A DNA stretch of 64,000 nt, taken from assembly GCF_024158125.1 (NCBI RefSeq), contig NZ_JAMZFT010000002.1, positions 806,001 to 870,000 of the forward strand. The letters are read 5' to 3'. The notes below the pieces were generated by a model, which was given only the letters and a program-made list of their open reading frames with translations, was not told where the DNA came from and did no database searches. This DNA is from Futiania mangrovi. Its GTDB lineage: Bacteria > Pseudomonadota > Alphaproteobacteria > Futianiales > Futianiaceae. Positions 8,672 through 17,194 of this stretch are shown here, piece by piece. Position numbers and translations under genes: made by a program. Each line of letters opens with the position of its first letter. Position 1 is the stretch's first letter.

Positions 8672-10171
8672 TCAGGACCAGTCGCGGCAGACGTACTTCA
8701 CGTCGGAAAAGGCCTCGATTCCGTGGCGGGAGCCCTCGCGCCCGAGGCCCGACTGCTTCATGCCGCCGAACGGGATCGGCGCGCCCGTCACCTTGGTCCG
8801 GTTGATGCCGAGCATCCCGAACTCCAGCGCGCGGCTCACCCGGTAGATGCGGGAGGGGTCGCGCGTGTGGACATAGGCCATCAGGCCGTATTCGGTCGCG
8901 TTGGCACGGGCGACGGCCTCGTCCTCGGTGTCGAAGGGGGCGACCGCGGCGACCGGGCCGAACGTCTCCTCGTGCAGGATCTTCGCCGCGTCCGGCACGT
9001 CGGCGAGCACGGTCGGCGCAAAGAACAGCGGGCCGAGGTCCATCACCCCGCCACCGCACAGCACCTTGGCGCCGCGGGCGACCGCATCGTCCACGTGCTC
9101 GCGCTGCTTGGCGATCGCGCGGTCGTTCATCAGCGGGCCGATGTCGGGATCCTCGAGGCCGTTGCCGACGCTCAGCGCCCGCGCCGCCTCGGCGAACTTC
9201 TCGCAGAAGGCGGCGTAGACCGGCCGCTCCACGAAGAAGCGGTTGGCACCGAGGCAATCCTGCCCGGAGGTTGCGAACTTCGCCTTGATCGCCTCGCGGA
9301 CCGCCTTGTCGAGGTCGGCGTCGGCAAAGACGATGAAGGGGGCGTGCCCGCCAAGCTCCAGGCTCAGCCGCTTGATCGTCGGTGCGCACTGTTCGTAGAG
9401 CAGCCGCCCGACACCGGTCGAGCCGGTGAAGGAGAGGGCCCGCACGCGGGTGTCCTGCGTCCAGGTGCCTACGATCTCGGCCGCGTCGCCCACTACCACG
9501 TTGAAGACACCGGCTGGCAGGCCCGCGCGGGCGGCAAGCTCCGCGAGCGCCAGTGCGGACAGCGGCGTCTCCCGCGACGGGTGCGCCACGACCGTGCAGC
9601 CGATGGCGAGAGCGGCGGCGGCCTTGCGTGTCAGCATCGCGTTCGGGAAGTTCCAGGGCGTGACGAGGGCGGCGACGCCCACGGGCTCGCGCCACACCTC
9701 GACCTCGGCGTCGTTGAGGTGCGAGGTAACGCTCATGATGTCGGGGCGTTTGGCCTCCTCGGCGAAGAACTCGACGAAGGACGCGCCATAGTCGATCTCG
9801 CCGCGCGCTTCCGAGACCGGCTTGCCCTGTTCCAGCGTCATCAGGCGCGCGAGGTCTTCCTTGTGCTCGAGGATCAGCGCGTGCCAGCGCTTCAGCACGT
9901 CGGCGCGCTCCTGCGGCAGGAGGCGCGACCAGGGGCCGAACGCGCGGTGCGCGGCGTCGACCGCGGCAGCCGCGCGGTCCGCGTCGGCGGCCAGTACGCC
10001 GGTGATTTCTTCCCCGTCCGCCGGGTTGGTGACGGCGAAGACGCCGGCGGGCGAGGACTTGTCCCAGGCGCCCCCGATCCAGGAGGAGACGCGCAGCAAG
10101 CCGGGCTCTGCCAGTCCGAGGCCAGCGTCGGCGTCGCGGGATGCGGTCTGCGTGCGGCGGGTCGCGGACAT
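8672..10171 (-). CDS. NAD(P)-dependent succinate-semialdehyde-type dehydrogenase
   Basis: Aldehyde dehydrogenase of the GabD branch, oxidising a semialdehyde to its acid. The 499-residue protein has the oxyanion Asn174 in TPWNFP, the general base Glu272 in LELGG and the nucleophile Cys306 in SGQDCLGANR, plus the C-terminal PFGGMKQSGLGREGS motif. One residue is odd: the lysine that usually binds the coenzyme ribose (KPA..TP) is His197 (AHPSRETP). The N-terminus carries about 25 extra residues compared with E. coli GabD. It sits between the Lrp-type regulator and the aminotransferase, fitting GABA, putrescine or related omega-amine breakdown. Confidence 0.9.
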   Translation of the reverse strand: MSATRRTQTASRDADAGLGLAEPGLLRVSSWIGGAWDKSSPAGVFAVTNPADGEEITGVLAADADRAAAAVDAAHRAFGPWSRLLPQERADVLKRWHALILEHKEDLARLMTLEQGKPVSEARGEIDYGASFVEFFAEEAKRPDIMSVTSHLNDAEVEVWREPVGVAALVTPWNFPNAMLTRKAAAALAIGCTVVAHPSRETPLSALALAELAARAGLPAGVFNVVVGDAAEIVGTWTQDTRVRALSFTGSTGVGRLLYEQCAPTIKRLSLELGGHAPFIVFADADLDKAVREAIKAKFATSGQDCLGANRFFVERPVYAAFCEKFAEAARALSVGNGLEDPDIGPLMNDRAIAKQREHVDDAVARGAKVLCGGGVMDLGPLFFAPTVLADVPDAAKILHEETFGPVAAVAPFDTEDEAVARANATEYGLMAYVHTRDPSRIYRVSRALEFGMLGINRTKVTGAPIPFGGMKQSGLGREGSRHGIEAFSDVKYVCRDWS

Positions 10172-10287
10172 GCGGCGGCCTCCCTTCCTCTCGGCAGGTT
10201 GATACCTTGCCGAGTCTAGGGAATTCGCCCCGGCGTCGGATCGGGATTGCCTGTTGTCTGCCGAAATCCTTTCGGCGGCAGGCGGGG

Positions 10288-10785
10288 TCAGTCCGGGGTT
10301 TCTTCGGCGGCGCGTACGAGGTCGCCCACGGGCGGCGGGGCGTTCTTTACATTCTTGGTGACCACATAGGTGAAATAGCGCTTCACCCCGATCTCGCTGT
10401 CGAGCAGGTGCTGGATCAGCGCCTGGTAGCGCTCCACGTCAGGCGCCATCACTTCTAGGAAATAATCGACACCGCCGCCCACCGCGAGGCAGCGGGTGAT
10501 CTCGGGCAGGCGCGCGACGGCGGCCTCGAACCTCCGGAAGTCGGCGGCGCGGTGCTGTTCCAGTTCGATCTGCACGACGAACAGCGACACCCGCGCGACA
10601 CGGTCGAGCGCCACCTCCGCCCGGTAGCCGGCGATCACGCCCGCCTGCTCCAGCCGGGTCAGGCGTTCCCAGCAGGCGGCAGGCGACAGGTTGATCTCCG
10701 CGGCCAGCGCGGATTTCTTGATGCGCCCGTCGCGCTGGAGCACCGACAGGATCTGCAGGTCCCGATTGTCGAGGCCGATCCGCAT
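10288..10785 (-). CDS. Lrp/AsnC family transcriptional regulator
   Basis: One-component amino-acid-responsive regulator. The 165 residues hold an N-terminal winged helix-turn-helix (LDNRDLQILSVLQRDGRIKKSALAAE..., residues 5-60) and a C-terminal RAM/AsnC ligand domain (about 70-150). ATG 10785 starts the conserved region. It is transcribed towards the dehydrogenase and aminotransferase (116-base gap) and away from a TauD/TfdA-like dioxygenase, the usual position for a local regulator of both units. Confidence 0.92.
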   Translation of the reverse strand: MRIGLDNRDLQILSVLQRDGRIKKSALAAEINLSPAACWERLTRLEQAGVIAGYRAEVALDRVARVSLFVVQIELEQHRAADFRRFEAAVARLPEITRCLAVGGGVDYFLEVMAPDVERYQALIQHLLDSEIGVKRYFTYVVTKNVKNAPPPVGDLVRAAEETPD

Positions 10786-10889
10786 GGTGCGCTTGCGTCC
10801 TCCCTTGCGTTTGCGTCGCGTGCGACGGGACGGTCGCGGCGAGCCTATCATGCATGGCTGCGCACATGGGAAGGGGCGGCCCCGCGCGC

Positions 10890-10939
10890 TTGCATTGCCA
10901 TGCGTCCGCGCGTAATCTCTTTCGCAATGACGCAAAGAG
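10890..10939 (+). promoter_or_regulatory. Putative promoter and operator of the dioxygenase gene
   Basis: TTGCAT at 10890-10895 and TAATCT at 10913-10918 are 17 bases apart. An inverted repeat, CTCTTT (10917-10922) plus GC to GCAAAGAG (10932-10939), overlaps the -10 and start region, and TTTCGAAA lies at 10940-10947. A good candidate binding site for the neighbouring Lrp-type regulator, by inference. Confidence 0.4.
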
Positions 10940-10946
10940 TTTCGAA

Positions 10947-11807
10947 ATGAAGAAAGGATGGGGTGCGGTGGCAACGCGGAATCTGGACATTCGCCCGATT
11001 GCCGGGGCACTTGGGGCGGAAATCCACGGGGTCGATCTCTCCCGGGATCTCGACGCGGGTACGGTCGATGCGATCCGGCAGGCATGGCTCCAATATCTCG
11101 TTGTCTTCTTCCGCGACCAGACGCTCGACTCCGACGCCTTCATGGCCTTCGCCCGCGCGATGGGGGAGCCGGTGGAGTACCCCTTCGTCCACGGTCTCGA
11201 CGGCTATCCGGAAATCATCCAGGTCGCCAAGATGGAGCATGAGAAGGTCAATTTCGGCGGCGTCTGGCACACGGACACGGCTTATCTCGAGCATCCGCCG
11301 ATGGGAACCATGCTGGTCGCGCGCGAGATTCCGCCCTATGGCGGCGACACGCTCTATGCCAGCGGTTACGCGGCCTATGATGCGCTTTCCGACGGCATGA
11401 AGCGGCTGCTCGACGGTCTCGTCGCGATCAACAGCTCCGCCAAGGCGGACGTCACCAAGACCCGCGAGGACCGCATCAAGGACAGCGGGCGCGAGGAGCC
11501 GGGCAAGGTCTACGAGGCGGCCCACCCCGCGGTCCGCACCCATCCCGAGACCGGGCGCAAGGCCCTGTTCGTCAACACGGCGCACACGGTCCGGTTCGAG
11601 GGCATGACGGAGGAGGAGAGCGCGCCGCTTCTCGCCTACCTGCACGCCCACCAGGTCCGGCCGGAGTTCACCTGCCGCTTCCGCTGGCAGCCGGGCTCGC
11701 TCGCCTTCTGGGACAACCGCTGCGCGCTGCACAATCCGGTCAACGACTATCACGGCTACAGGCGGCTCATGCACCGGATCACGCTGAAGGGCGATCGTCC
11801 GGCCTGA
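10947..11807 (+). CDS. TauD/TfdA family 2-oxoglutarate-dependent dioxygenase
   Basis: Fe(II)/2-oxoglutarate oxygenase that hydroxylates a small substrate and releases succinate. In the 286-residue form, the iron ligands are His108 and Asp110 (WHTDTAY) and His262 (CALHNP), and Arg277 in MHRITLKGD should bind 2-oxoglutarate. The family includes taurine, 2,4-D and alkylsulfate dioxygenases; the substrate pocket does not identify which. Two starts are possible: ATG 10947 without a clear ribosome site, or GTG 10968 preceded by AAAGGA, giving 279 residues. It is divergent from the Lrp-type regulator and aminotransferase/dehydrogenase genes, and converges on the channel gene with a 3-base gap. Confidence 0.9.
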   Translation: MKKGWGAVATRNLDIRPIAGALGAEIHGVDLSRDLDAGTVDAIRQAWLQYLVVFFRDQTLDSDAFMAFARAMGEPVEYPFVHGLDGYPEIIQVAKMEHEKVNFGGVWHTDTAYLEHPPMGTMLVAREIPPYGGDTLYASGYAAYDALSDGMKRLLDGLVAINSSAKADVTKTREDRIKDSGREEPGKVYEAAHPAVRTHPETGRKALFVNTAHTVRFEGMTEEESAPLLAYLHAHQVRPEFTCRFRWQPGSLAFWDNRCALHNPVNDYHGYRRLMHRITLKGDRPA

Positions 11808-11810
11808 AGC

Positions 11811-12233
11811 TCAGCGCTCCACGAAGTGGACGCGGCGCATCAGTTCGATCAGGAAGGCTGTCGAGATGCCGAAGGCGATCATGCCGTTCGTGGCGGCGAA
11901 GCCCGACAGAAGCCGCCATTCGGGCGCGCCAAGGATGTCGCCGAAGCCGAGCGTCGTGTAGCAGACGAGGGAGAAATAGACCGCCGTCTCCCAATCGCCG
12001 ACGACGCCCAGCGCCTCGAACGCTGCGGCCCAGATGTAGACGCAGATCGTGTTCAGCAGCAGGATCAGCATGATCCCGCCGAAGACGATCTGCAGCCGTC
12101 TGAGGGGTGGCTGGCGGTGCGAGAGCTGGCTGAAGAAGCGGTTGAGCCCGTCTACCGCCAGCGCGATGCCCATCCCGTGAATGAACAGCGAGACCACGAT
12201 CACGATCGTTCCGGCGGCGATCTGCGTGAGCAT
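11811..12233 (-). CDS. Two-helix ion channel-like membrane protein
   Basis: Small inner-membrane protein of the Ion_trans_2 (potassium channel pore) class. The 140 residues contain an N-terminal helix (about 5-28), a second helix (about 50-72), a pore-helix and filter-like segment VCYTTLGFGD near residues 92-101, and a last helix (about 112-132). The filter reads TTLGFGD rather than the potassium signature TxGYGD, so ion selectivity is uncertain. No cytoplasmic RCK domain is present. Start is the ATG at 12233. It converges on the dioxygenase gene with a 3-base gap. Confidence 0.75.
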   Translation of the reverse strand: MLTQIAAGTIVIVVSLFIHGMGIALAVDGLNRFFSQLSHRQPPLRRLQIVFGGIMLILLLNTICVYIWAAAFEALGVVGDWETAVYFSLVCYTTLGFGDILGAPEWRLLSGFAATNGMIAFGISTAFLIELMRRVHFVER

Positions 12234-12304
12234 TGCGAATCGGGCTCCGAAGAGGACGCCTCGAGTAGGGCACCTGCCGGGCGTTCCGCGCAAGGGTGCG
12301 AGGC

Positions 12305-13054
12305 CTACATCAGCAGTCCGTGCGCCAGCATGTAGGAGCCGACGAGGATCAGCGCCGCGAAGAACAGCTTGCGGAAGCCTTCTTCGGAGATGCGGTGGCG
12401 CACCTTCTGGCCGAGATAGAGGCCGATGAAGGTCGGCACCAGGGCCGCGACCGAGATCGTCGCCTGGTCCGTCGTGACGAGGCTGCGCCCCGCCATCGAG
12501 AAGAGCAGCGAGGTGCTGATCGTGACGAAGGTGATGCCCATCGCCTGCACGAGGATGTCGCGCTTGAAGCCCAGCGTCTGCACATAGAGGAGGCCCGGCA
12601 CGATGAACACGCCCGCCATGCCGAACAGCAGGCCGCCCGCGCCGCCGGCTGCAGGCGACATCCACGCCTCGTGCCGCCCCGGGGGCGGAAGTTGCGGCGT
12701 CAGCAGCGAGAAGGTCGAGTAGAGCACCAGCAGCGCGCCTAGGAGCGCCTCGAGAAGCCGGGTGTCCGCACCCGCCAGAACGCCCGTGCCGATCCAGATT
12801 CCGACCATGGCGGCGAGCAGGAAGGACCATAGCCGCGCGACGAGGCGCAGGAAGGCCGGTCCGGCCAGCGCCTGGTAGATGTTGGTGACGACGCCCGGAA
12901 TGAGGAACAGCGCCAGCGCGGTCTTCAGTCCCACGATCGGCGCGAGCATGGCGAGCACGACGACAGGCAGTCCGAGCCCGCTCGCCCCCTTCACGAAGCC
13001 GCCGATGAAGAACGTCAGCGCGATGTAGGCTGCCGTTTCGAGTGTCAGATCCAA
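12305..13054 (-). CDS. TSUP family (TauE/SafE) anion exporter
   Basis: Inner-membrane transporter of the TauE/SafE family, members of which move sulfite, sulfoacetate or other organic anions. About eight hydrophobic segments are visible, including the paired repeats GGFVKGASGLGLPVVVLAML near the N-terminus and GGAGGLLFGMAGVFIVPGLL in the middle, the typical half-repeat motif. I took the TTG at 13054 because GGGG lies 7-10 bases upstream (AGGGGATC) and the membrane region starts at once; upstream in-frame ATGs would add about 55 polar residues. Proximity to a TauD-like gene is suggestive but the two are on different strands. Confidence 0.82.
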   Translation of the reverse strand: MDLTLETAAYIALTFFIGGFVKGASGLGLPVVVLAMLAPIVGLKTALALFLIPGVVTNIYQALAGPAFLRLVARLWSFLLAAMVGIWIGTGVLAGADTRLLEALLGALLVLYSTFSLLTPQLPPPGRHEAWMSPAAGGAGGLLFGMAGVFIVPGLLYVQTLGFKRDILVQAMGITFVTISTSLLFSMAGRSLVTTDQATISVAALVPTFIGLYLGQKVRHRISEEGFRKLFFAALILVGSYMLAHGLLM

Positions 13055-13251
13055 AGCGCCCGATCCCCTGGCCGTTGTCCTGGCCTTTCGTCCTTGCGGT
13101 CGCACATAGGGCGGTTTCGCCCACCATCCTGCAAGAGGGGAGGGTGTCTGGTCTGCATTGCACATGTTGCGACCAGAGAGCCCGCGGCGTGCTGCCGCGC
13201 CGTGGGGCCACCCCTTGCGCACCGGCGGGAGAGGGGACTAGGACAGTCCGC

Positions 13252-13755
13252 ATGAACCATCACGCCCACGAAGATGCCGCCGCCCATGCTGCCCGGCGCG
13301 CCGAGGTCACCGCGGAGATCGTTGCCCGCACCGGTATCGACGAGGCGATGATCGAACGCCTCGTGCACGGCTTCTACGACCGCGTCCGGGGCGATCCCAT
13401 GCTGGGTCCGGTGTTCGACTCGAAGATCTCCGACTGGGAGCCGCACCTCGCGCGCATGTGCGCCTTCTGGTCGTCGGTCGCGCTGCTGAGCGGCCGCTAC
13501 CATGGCCGCCCGATGCCCGCGCATGTTCGCCTTCCGGTGGACGCCCGGCATTTCGACCGCTGGCTCGCGCTGTTCGAGGCGACGGCCCGCGACCTGTGCC
13601 CGCCCGCCGCCGCGGAGTATTTCGTCGAGCGCGCGCACCGCATCGCCGAGAGCCTCGAGATGGGCGTCGCCAGCGTGAACGGGGTGATGCTGGGGCGGGG
13701 GCAGCGCTACCGGAACCCGGCGCTCGATGCCCCGAAAGGCGGGGGGCCGGCCTGA
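13252..13755 (+). CDS. Group III truncated haemoglobin
   Basis: Small haem protein binding O2 or NO. The 167 residues include the group III hallmarks: VHGFYDRVRGDPMLGPVF in helices B-C, the CAFWSSVALLSGRYHGRPMPAH segment in helices E-F, and the HFDRWL motif. It is longer than usual because of an about 15-residue His/Ala-rich start and a basic C-terminal tail. ATG 13252 follows the purine-rich stretch GAGGGGACTAGGA. Role is probably NO or oxygen handling, inferred from the family. Confidence 0.88.
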   Translation: MNHHAHEDAAAHAARRAEVTAEIVARTGIDEAMIERLVHGFYDRVRGDPMLGPVFDSKISDWEPHLARMCAFWSSVALLSGRYHGRPMPAHVRLPVDARHFDRWLALFEATARDLCPPAAAEYFVERAHRIAESLEMGVASVNGVMLGRGQRYRNPALDAPKGGGPA

Positions 13756-13882
13756 ATCTCCCGTGGCCGGACATGCCTTCCATGCGGGCCAGGCGTCTGG
13801 CCATCCGCTGCCCGCGCGGCGATGCTGGAGCAATGACGTCCCGCGCGCCCTTTCGTGCTGCAAGACCCGTCCGGCCGCCGCG

Positions 13883-14776
13883 ATGAACGCCGCGATTGCC
13901 GGAATCCTCTTCATGATGCTCAGCGGGGTCTCCGGCACGCTGATGCTGTCGGCGATCAAGCATCTCGCGGAGGACCTGCATCCGCTGCAGATCGCCTTCT
14001 TCCGGTGCGTCGTCGGCTTCATCGTGCTGGCGCCGATGCTCTGGCAGATCGGTGGGGTCCGGGCCATGCGGACGCGCCACATCGGCCTGCACGCCCTGCG
14101 CGGCCTGCTGAACGCCGGCGCCATGCTTTGCTTCTTCTGGGCGGTGAGCATCACGCCGCTGGCGATGATCTCGGCGATCAACTTCACCGCGCCGCTGTTT
14201 GCGACCCTGCTTGCAATCCTCATTCTCGGCGAACGGGTCGGGATCCGTCGCTGGGCCGGGCTCGTGATCGGGTTTGCGGGCACGCTGGTGATCGTGCGCC
14301 CCGGTTTCGAGGCGGTCAGCCCCGGCGCCATCCTGGCGCTGGTCTCCAGCCTCGTCTGGGCGGGGGCGATGATCGTCATCAAGCGCCTGACGCACGAGGA
14401 AAGCCCCCTCGTCATCACGCTCTATGCCTCGATCTTCGTGGGCCTGTTCGCGCTGATCCCGGCCATTGCCGTGTGGCAGTGGCCGACGGGCTGGCAATGG
14501 GGCTGGCTTGCGTTGATCGGCGTGTTCGGCAGCGCTGTCCAGTATTTCCTGACGCGGGCCTTCTCGCTCGCCGACACGACGCTGGTGCTTCCGTTCGACT
14601 TCCTGAAGCTGGTCTGGGCGTCCATCGCGGGCCTGTTCCTCTTTCAGGAGGTTCCGGACATCTGGACCTGGATCGGCGGCAGCGTGATCTTCGCCAGTTC
14701 CTTCTACATCGCCTACCGCGAACGCCGCCGCGGTGTGCCCCCGCGCCCGCGCGTTCCCGACACCCCCGCAAGCTGA
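13883..14776 (+). CDS. EamA/DMT family permease
   Basis: Inner-membrane metabolite transporter of the drug/metabolite superfamily. The 297 residues hold ten hydrophobic helices as two EamA repeats (about 1-140 and 150-285), with the conserved ISAINFTAPLFATLLAILIL segment in the first and LVLPFDFLKLVWASIAG in the second. Ends in a basic cytoplasmic tail. ATG 13883 starts directly at the first helix. Substrate unknown. Confidence 0.88.
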   Translation: MNAAIAGILFMMLSGVSGTLMLSAIKHLAEDLHPLQIAFFRCVVGFIVLAPMLWQIGGVRAMRTRHIGLHALRGLLNAGAMLCFFWAVSITPLAMISAINFTAPLFATLLAILILGERVGIRRWAGLVIGFAGTLVIVRPGFEAVSPGAILALVSSLVWAGAMIVIKRLTHEESPLVITLYASIFVGLFALIPAIAVWQWPTGWQWGWLALIGVFGSAVQYFLTRAFSLADTTLVLPFDFLKLVWASIAGLFLFQEVPDIWTWIGGSVIFASSFYIAYRERRRGVPPRPRVPDTPAS

Positions 14777-14808
14777 GCGCCGTGCCGTCCCTAGCGCACA
14801 TCCGCCGA

Positions 14809-14838
14809 TTGACAAGGCTTGCGAGTCGCGGCGAAACT
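14809..14838 (+). promoter_or_regulatory. Putative promoter of the B12 uptake operon
   Basis: A perfect TTGACA at 14809-14814 is followed at 17-18 bases by CGAAACT (14832-14838), a weak -10. The start would fall near 14845, just before the riboswitch. Confidence 0.5.
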
Positions 14839-14844
14839 CTGCGG

Positions 14845-15045
14845 CAGCATCGGTTCCGCGACACAGTGGATGAAATGGGAACCCGGTGAGGGCGCGATTG
14901 CCGTGCCCGATGCCGGGGCTGCCCCCGCAACTGTAAGCGGCGAGTCCTGCACCGACGACGCCACTGGATGCCCCCTCGGGGCGCATTTGGGAAGGCAGGT
15001 GCAGGATGACGACCCGCGAGCCAGGAGACCTGCCGATGCCAGAGT
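14845..15045 (+). promoter_or_regulatory. Cobalamin riboswitch
   Basis: The conserved elements occur in order: CGGTTCCGC at 14851-14859, GGGAACCCGGTG at 14878-14888, GCCCCCGCAACTGTAAGCGG (the B12 box core) at 14921-14940, CCACTGG at 14961-14967, GGGAAGGC at 14989-14996 and the closing GCGAGCCAGGAGACCTGCC at 15016-15034. It lies 208 bases before the btuB-like start, so adenosylcobalamin should repress the whole downstream operon. The mode (attenuation or ribosome-site masking) is not clear from the leader. Confidence 0.96.
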
Positions 15046-15253
15046 CACCCGACCTGCGGCGCGGGGCGCGCCCGGGCACGGACTTCCGTAGCGGTGACAT
15101 CGAACGGTTGATCCCGCGCTCTGCGCGGCGGTCGGTGCGTTGGATGGCATGGTTCGGCCTCTTTCGCTTCCGCACGCCGGCAGACCCGCGGGATCGGGTC
15201 ACGGCTTTGCCGCTCGCCGCTTCGCCGGGTGCGGCCTACGGAAGAGGACGACA

Positions 15254-17194
15254 GTGCGCATTTCGATTTCCCGCTACCTTTCCCTCCCCCTCGCCCTGGC
15301 GTCAGCGGCCGCCGGGGTGCCAGTGATGGCCGGCGAGGCGACTGACCTCGGCGAGATCCTTGTGTCCGCGGGCCGCACGCCCGCACCCGAGGTGACCGTC
15401 GGCGCGACCCACACGGTCATCACCGGCGAAGAGCTGGAGCGCCGGCAGGTCCGCTTCGTCGCCGACGCGCTGCGGGCGGTCCCGGGCTTGGCCGTTTCCC
15501 AGACCGGGGCGACCGGCGGCGTCACGCAGGTGCGCGTGCGCGGTGCGGAGGCCAATCATGTTCTCGTTCTCATCGACGGCGTGGAGGCGAGCGAGGTCTC
15601 CCAGGGCGAGTTCGACTTCGGCGGGCTGCTTGCCGCCGATATCGAGCGGATCGAGGTGATCCGCGGGCCGCAGAGCGCGCGCTGGGGCACCAACGCAACC
15701 GCTGGCGTCATCAGCATCGTCACGCGCGGCGGCATCCGCAACGGGATCGCCGGCGGCCTGCGCCTCGAGACCGGCACCGACCGCACGGTCCTCATCAACC
15801 CGTCCGTGCGCGGCGGGGCAGAGGCGTTCGACTTCGCGCTCTCCGGCGTGTTCCGGCGCAACGACGGTTTCAACATCTCCGACTTCGGGTCGGAGGAGGA
15901 CGGCCACCGCAACGCCACGCTCAACGCCCGGTTCACGGCCGACCTGGCGCGCACGCTCGTGCTGGACGGCAACCTGCGCTTCACCGACCGCAGCGTGGAG
16001 TCCGACGAGCAGGACTTCTCCTTCGGCCCGAACCAGGGGCTGGTGCTCGACGCCTACGACTGGACCGACACTCAAGAGGCGCTGGGCGGCCTCGGCCTCA
16101 CCTGGTCGCTCATGGACGGCGCGCTGGTTCAGGAAGCGCGGCTGACCGCCAACGACAACGAGCGGCAGGGCTATACGGCAGGCGCGCTGTCGCTCTCCAA
16201 CAAGGGCTTCCGCGTCGTCGGCAGCTACCAGGCGACGTTCGCCTTCCAGACGCCGGGGTTCGCCGATGCGCGCCACAGCCTGACCGCCGGGGCGGAGTGG
16301 AAGCGCGAAAGCTTCCGGAACGACCCGCCCGCGCCACCCGCTTCCCTGGCGGAGCAATCCCGCAGGACGCGCAGCCTGGTCGCGGAGTACCGGGGGGAGT
16401 TCCTGGGCCGTCTGTTCCTTACCGGCGCGGTTCGCTTCGACGACAATGACGCGTTCGACGATGCGACGACCTATTCGGCGTCGGCGGCCTACCTGCTGCC
16501 AAACACGGGCACGCGCCTGCATGCCTCCGTCGGTACCGGCGTGACCAACCCGACCTTCTACGAGCAGTTCGGCTTCGACCCGGCGAGCTTCATCGGCAAC
16601 CCGAACCTGCAGCCGGAAGAGTCCTTCGGCTGGGACGCGGGCATCGAGCAGAGCTTCCTCGACGGCCGCCTCGTGATCGACGCCACCTATTTCCGGGCCG
16701 ACCTGGAGAACGAGATCGCGACCGACTTCTCGGTCTTTCCGTTCACGGCGATCAATTTGCCCGGCACGAGCGAGCGGCAGGGGCTCGAACTGTCGCTGAC
16801 CGCGAGCCCGTTGCCGGGGTTGAGCGTGACCGGCTCCTACACCTACATCCTGTCGGAGGACGGCGCGGGCCTCTCGGAACTGCGGCGCCCGAAGCACGCC
16901 GCGGCCCTCAATGTGGGCTATGCGTTTCCCGATGGCCGCGCGCGCCTCTTCGGCGACGTGATCTACAATGGCGAGATGCCGGACAGCGAGTTCGTCACCT
17001 TCGGGCGGGCGAGGCTCGACGACTATGTGCTGGTGAACGTCGGCGGGGACTACGCGCTTTCGGAGAGCGTGACGCTTTACGGACGCGTGAACAATCTCCT
17101 CGACGAGGACTATGAGGAGATCTTCGGCTTCAACACGGCTGGCGTGATCGGCTTCGTGGGCGTCCGCCTGGCCTTCGGAGGTCCGGCGCAATGA
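15254..17194 (+). CDS. btuB: TonB-dependent vitamin B12 outer-membrane receptor
   Basis: Outer-membrane beta-barrel that takes up cobalamin with energy from TonB. The 646-residue protein starts with a signal peptide ending near VMAGEA, a TonB-box-like stretch (DLGEILVSAGRT), a plug domain (about 35-150) with VRVRGAEANHVLVLIDG and IERIEVIRGPQSA, then the barrel ending in the terminal strand FVGVRLAFGG. I chose GTG 15254, preceded by AGAGGACG; upstream in-frame starts add a tail with no signal peptide. The riboswitch upstream fixes B12 as the likely substrate. Stop overlaps btuF by 4 bases. Confidence 0.93.
   Translation: MRISISRYLSLPLALASAAAGVPVMAGEATDLGEILVSAGRTPAPEVTVGATHTVITGEELERRQVRFVADALRAVPGLAVSQTGATGGVTQVRVRGAEANHVLVLIDGVEASEVSQGEFDFGGLLAADIERIEVIRGPQSARWGTNATAGVISIVTRGGIRNGIAGGLRLETGTDRTVLINPSVRGGAEAFDFALSGVFRRNDGFNISDFGSEEDGHRNATLNARFTADLARTLVLDGNLRFTDRSVESDEQDFSFGPNQGLVLDAYDWTDTQEALGGLGLTWSLMDGALVQEARLTANDNERQGYTAGALSLSNKGFRVVGSYQATFAFQTPGFADARHSLTAGAEWKRESFRNDPPAPPASLAEQSRRTRSLVAEYRGEFLGRLFLTGAVRFDDNDAFDDATTYSASAAYLLPNTGTRLHASVGTGVTNPTFYEQFGFDPASFIGNPNLQPEESFGWDAGIEQSFLDGRLVIDATYFRADLENEIATDFSVFPFTAINLPGTSERQGLELSLTASPLPGLSVTGSYTYILSEDGAGLSELRRPKHAAALNVGYAFPDGRARLFGDVIYNGEMPDSEFVTFGRARLDDYVLVNVGGDYALSESVTLYGRVNNLLDEDYEEIFGFNTAGVIGFVGVRLAFGGPAQ

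Noticed and set aside
15046-15253. A short frame in the riboswitch leader
   Set aside because: It starts inside the B12 riboswitch and has no ribosome site; the btuB GTG is better supported.
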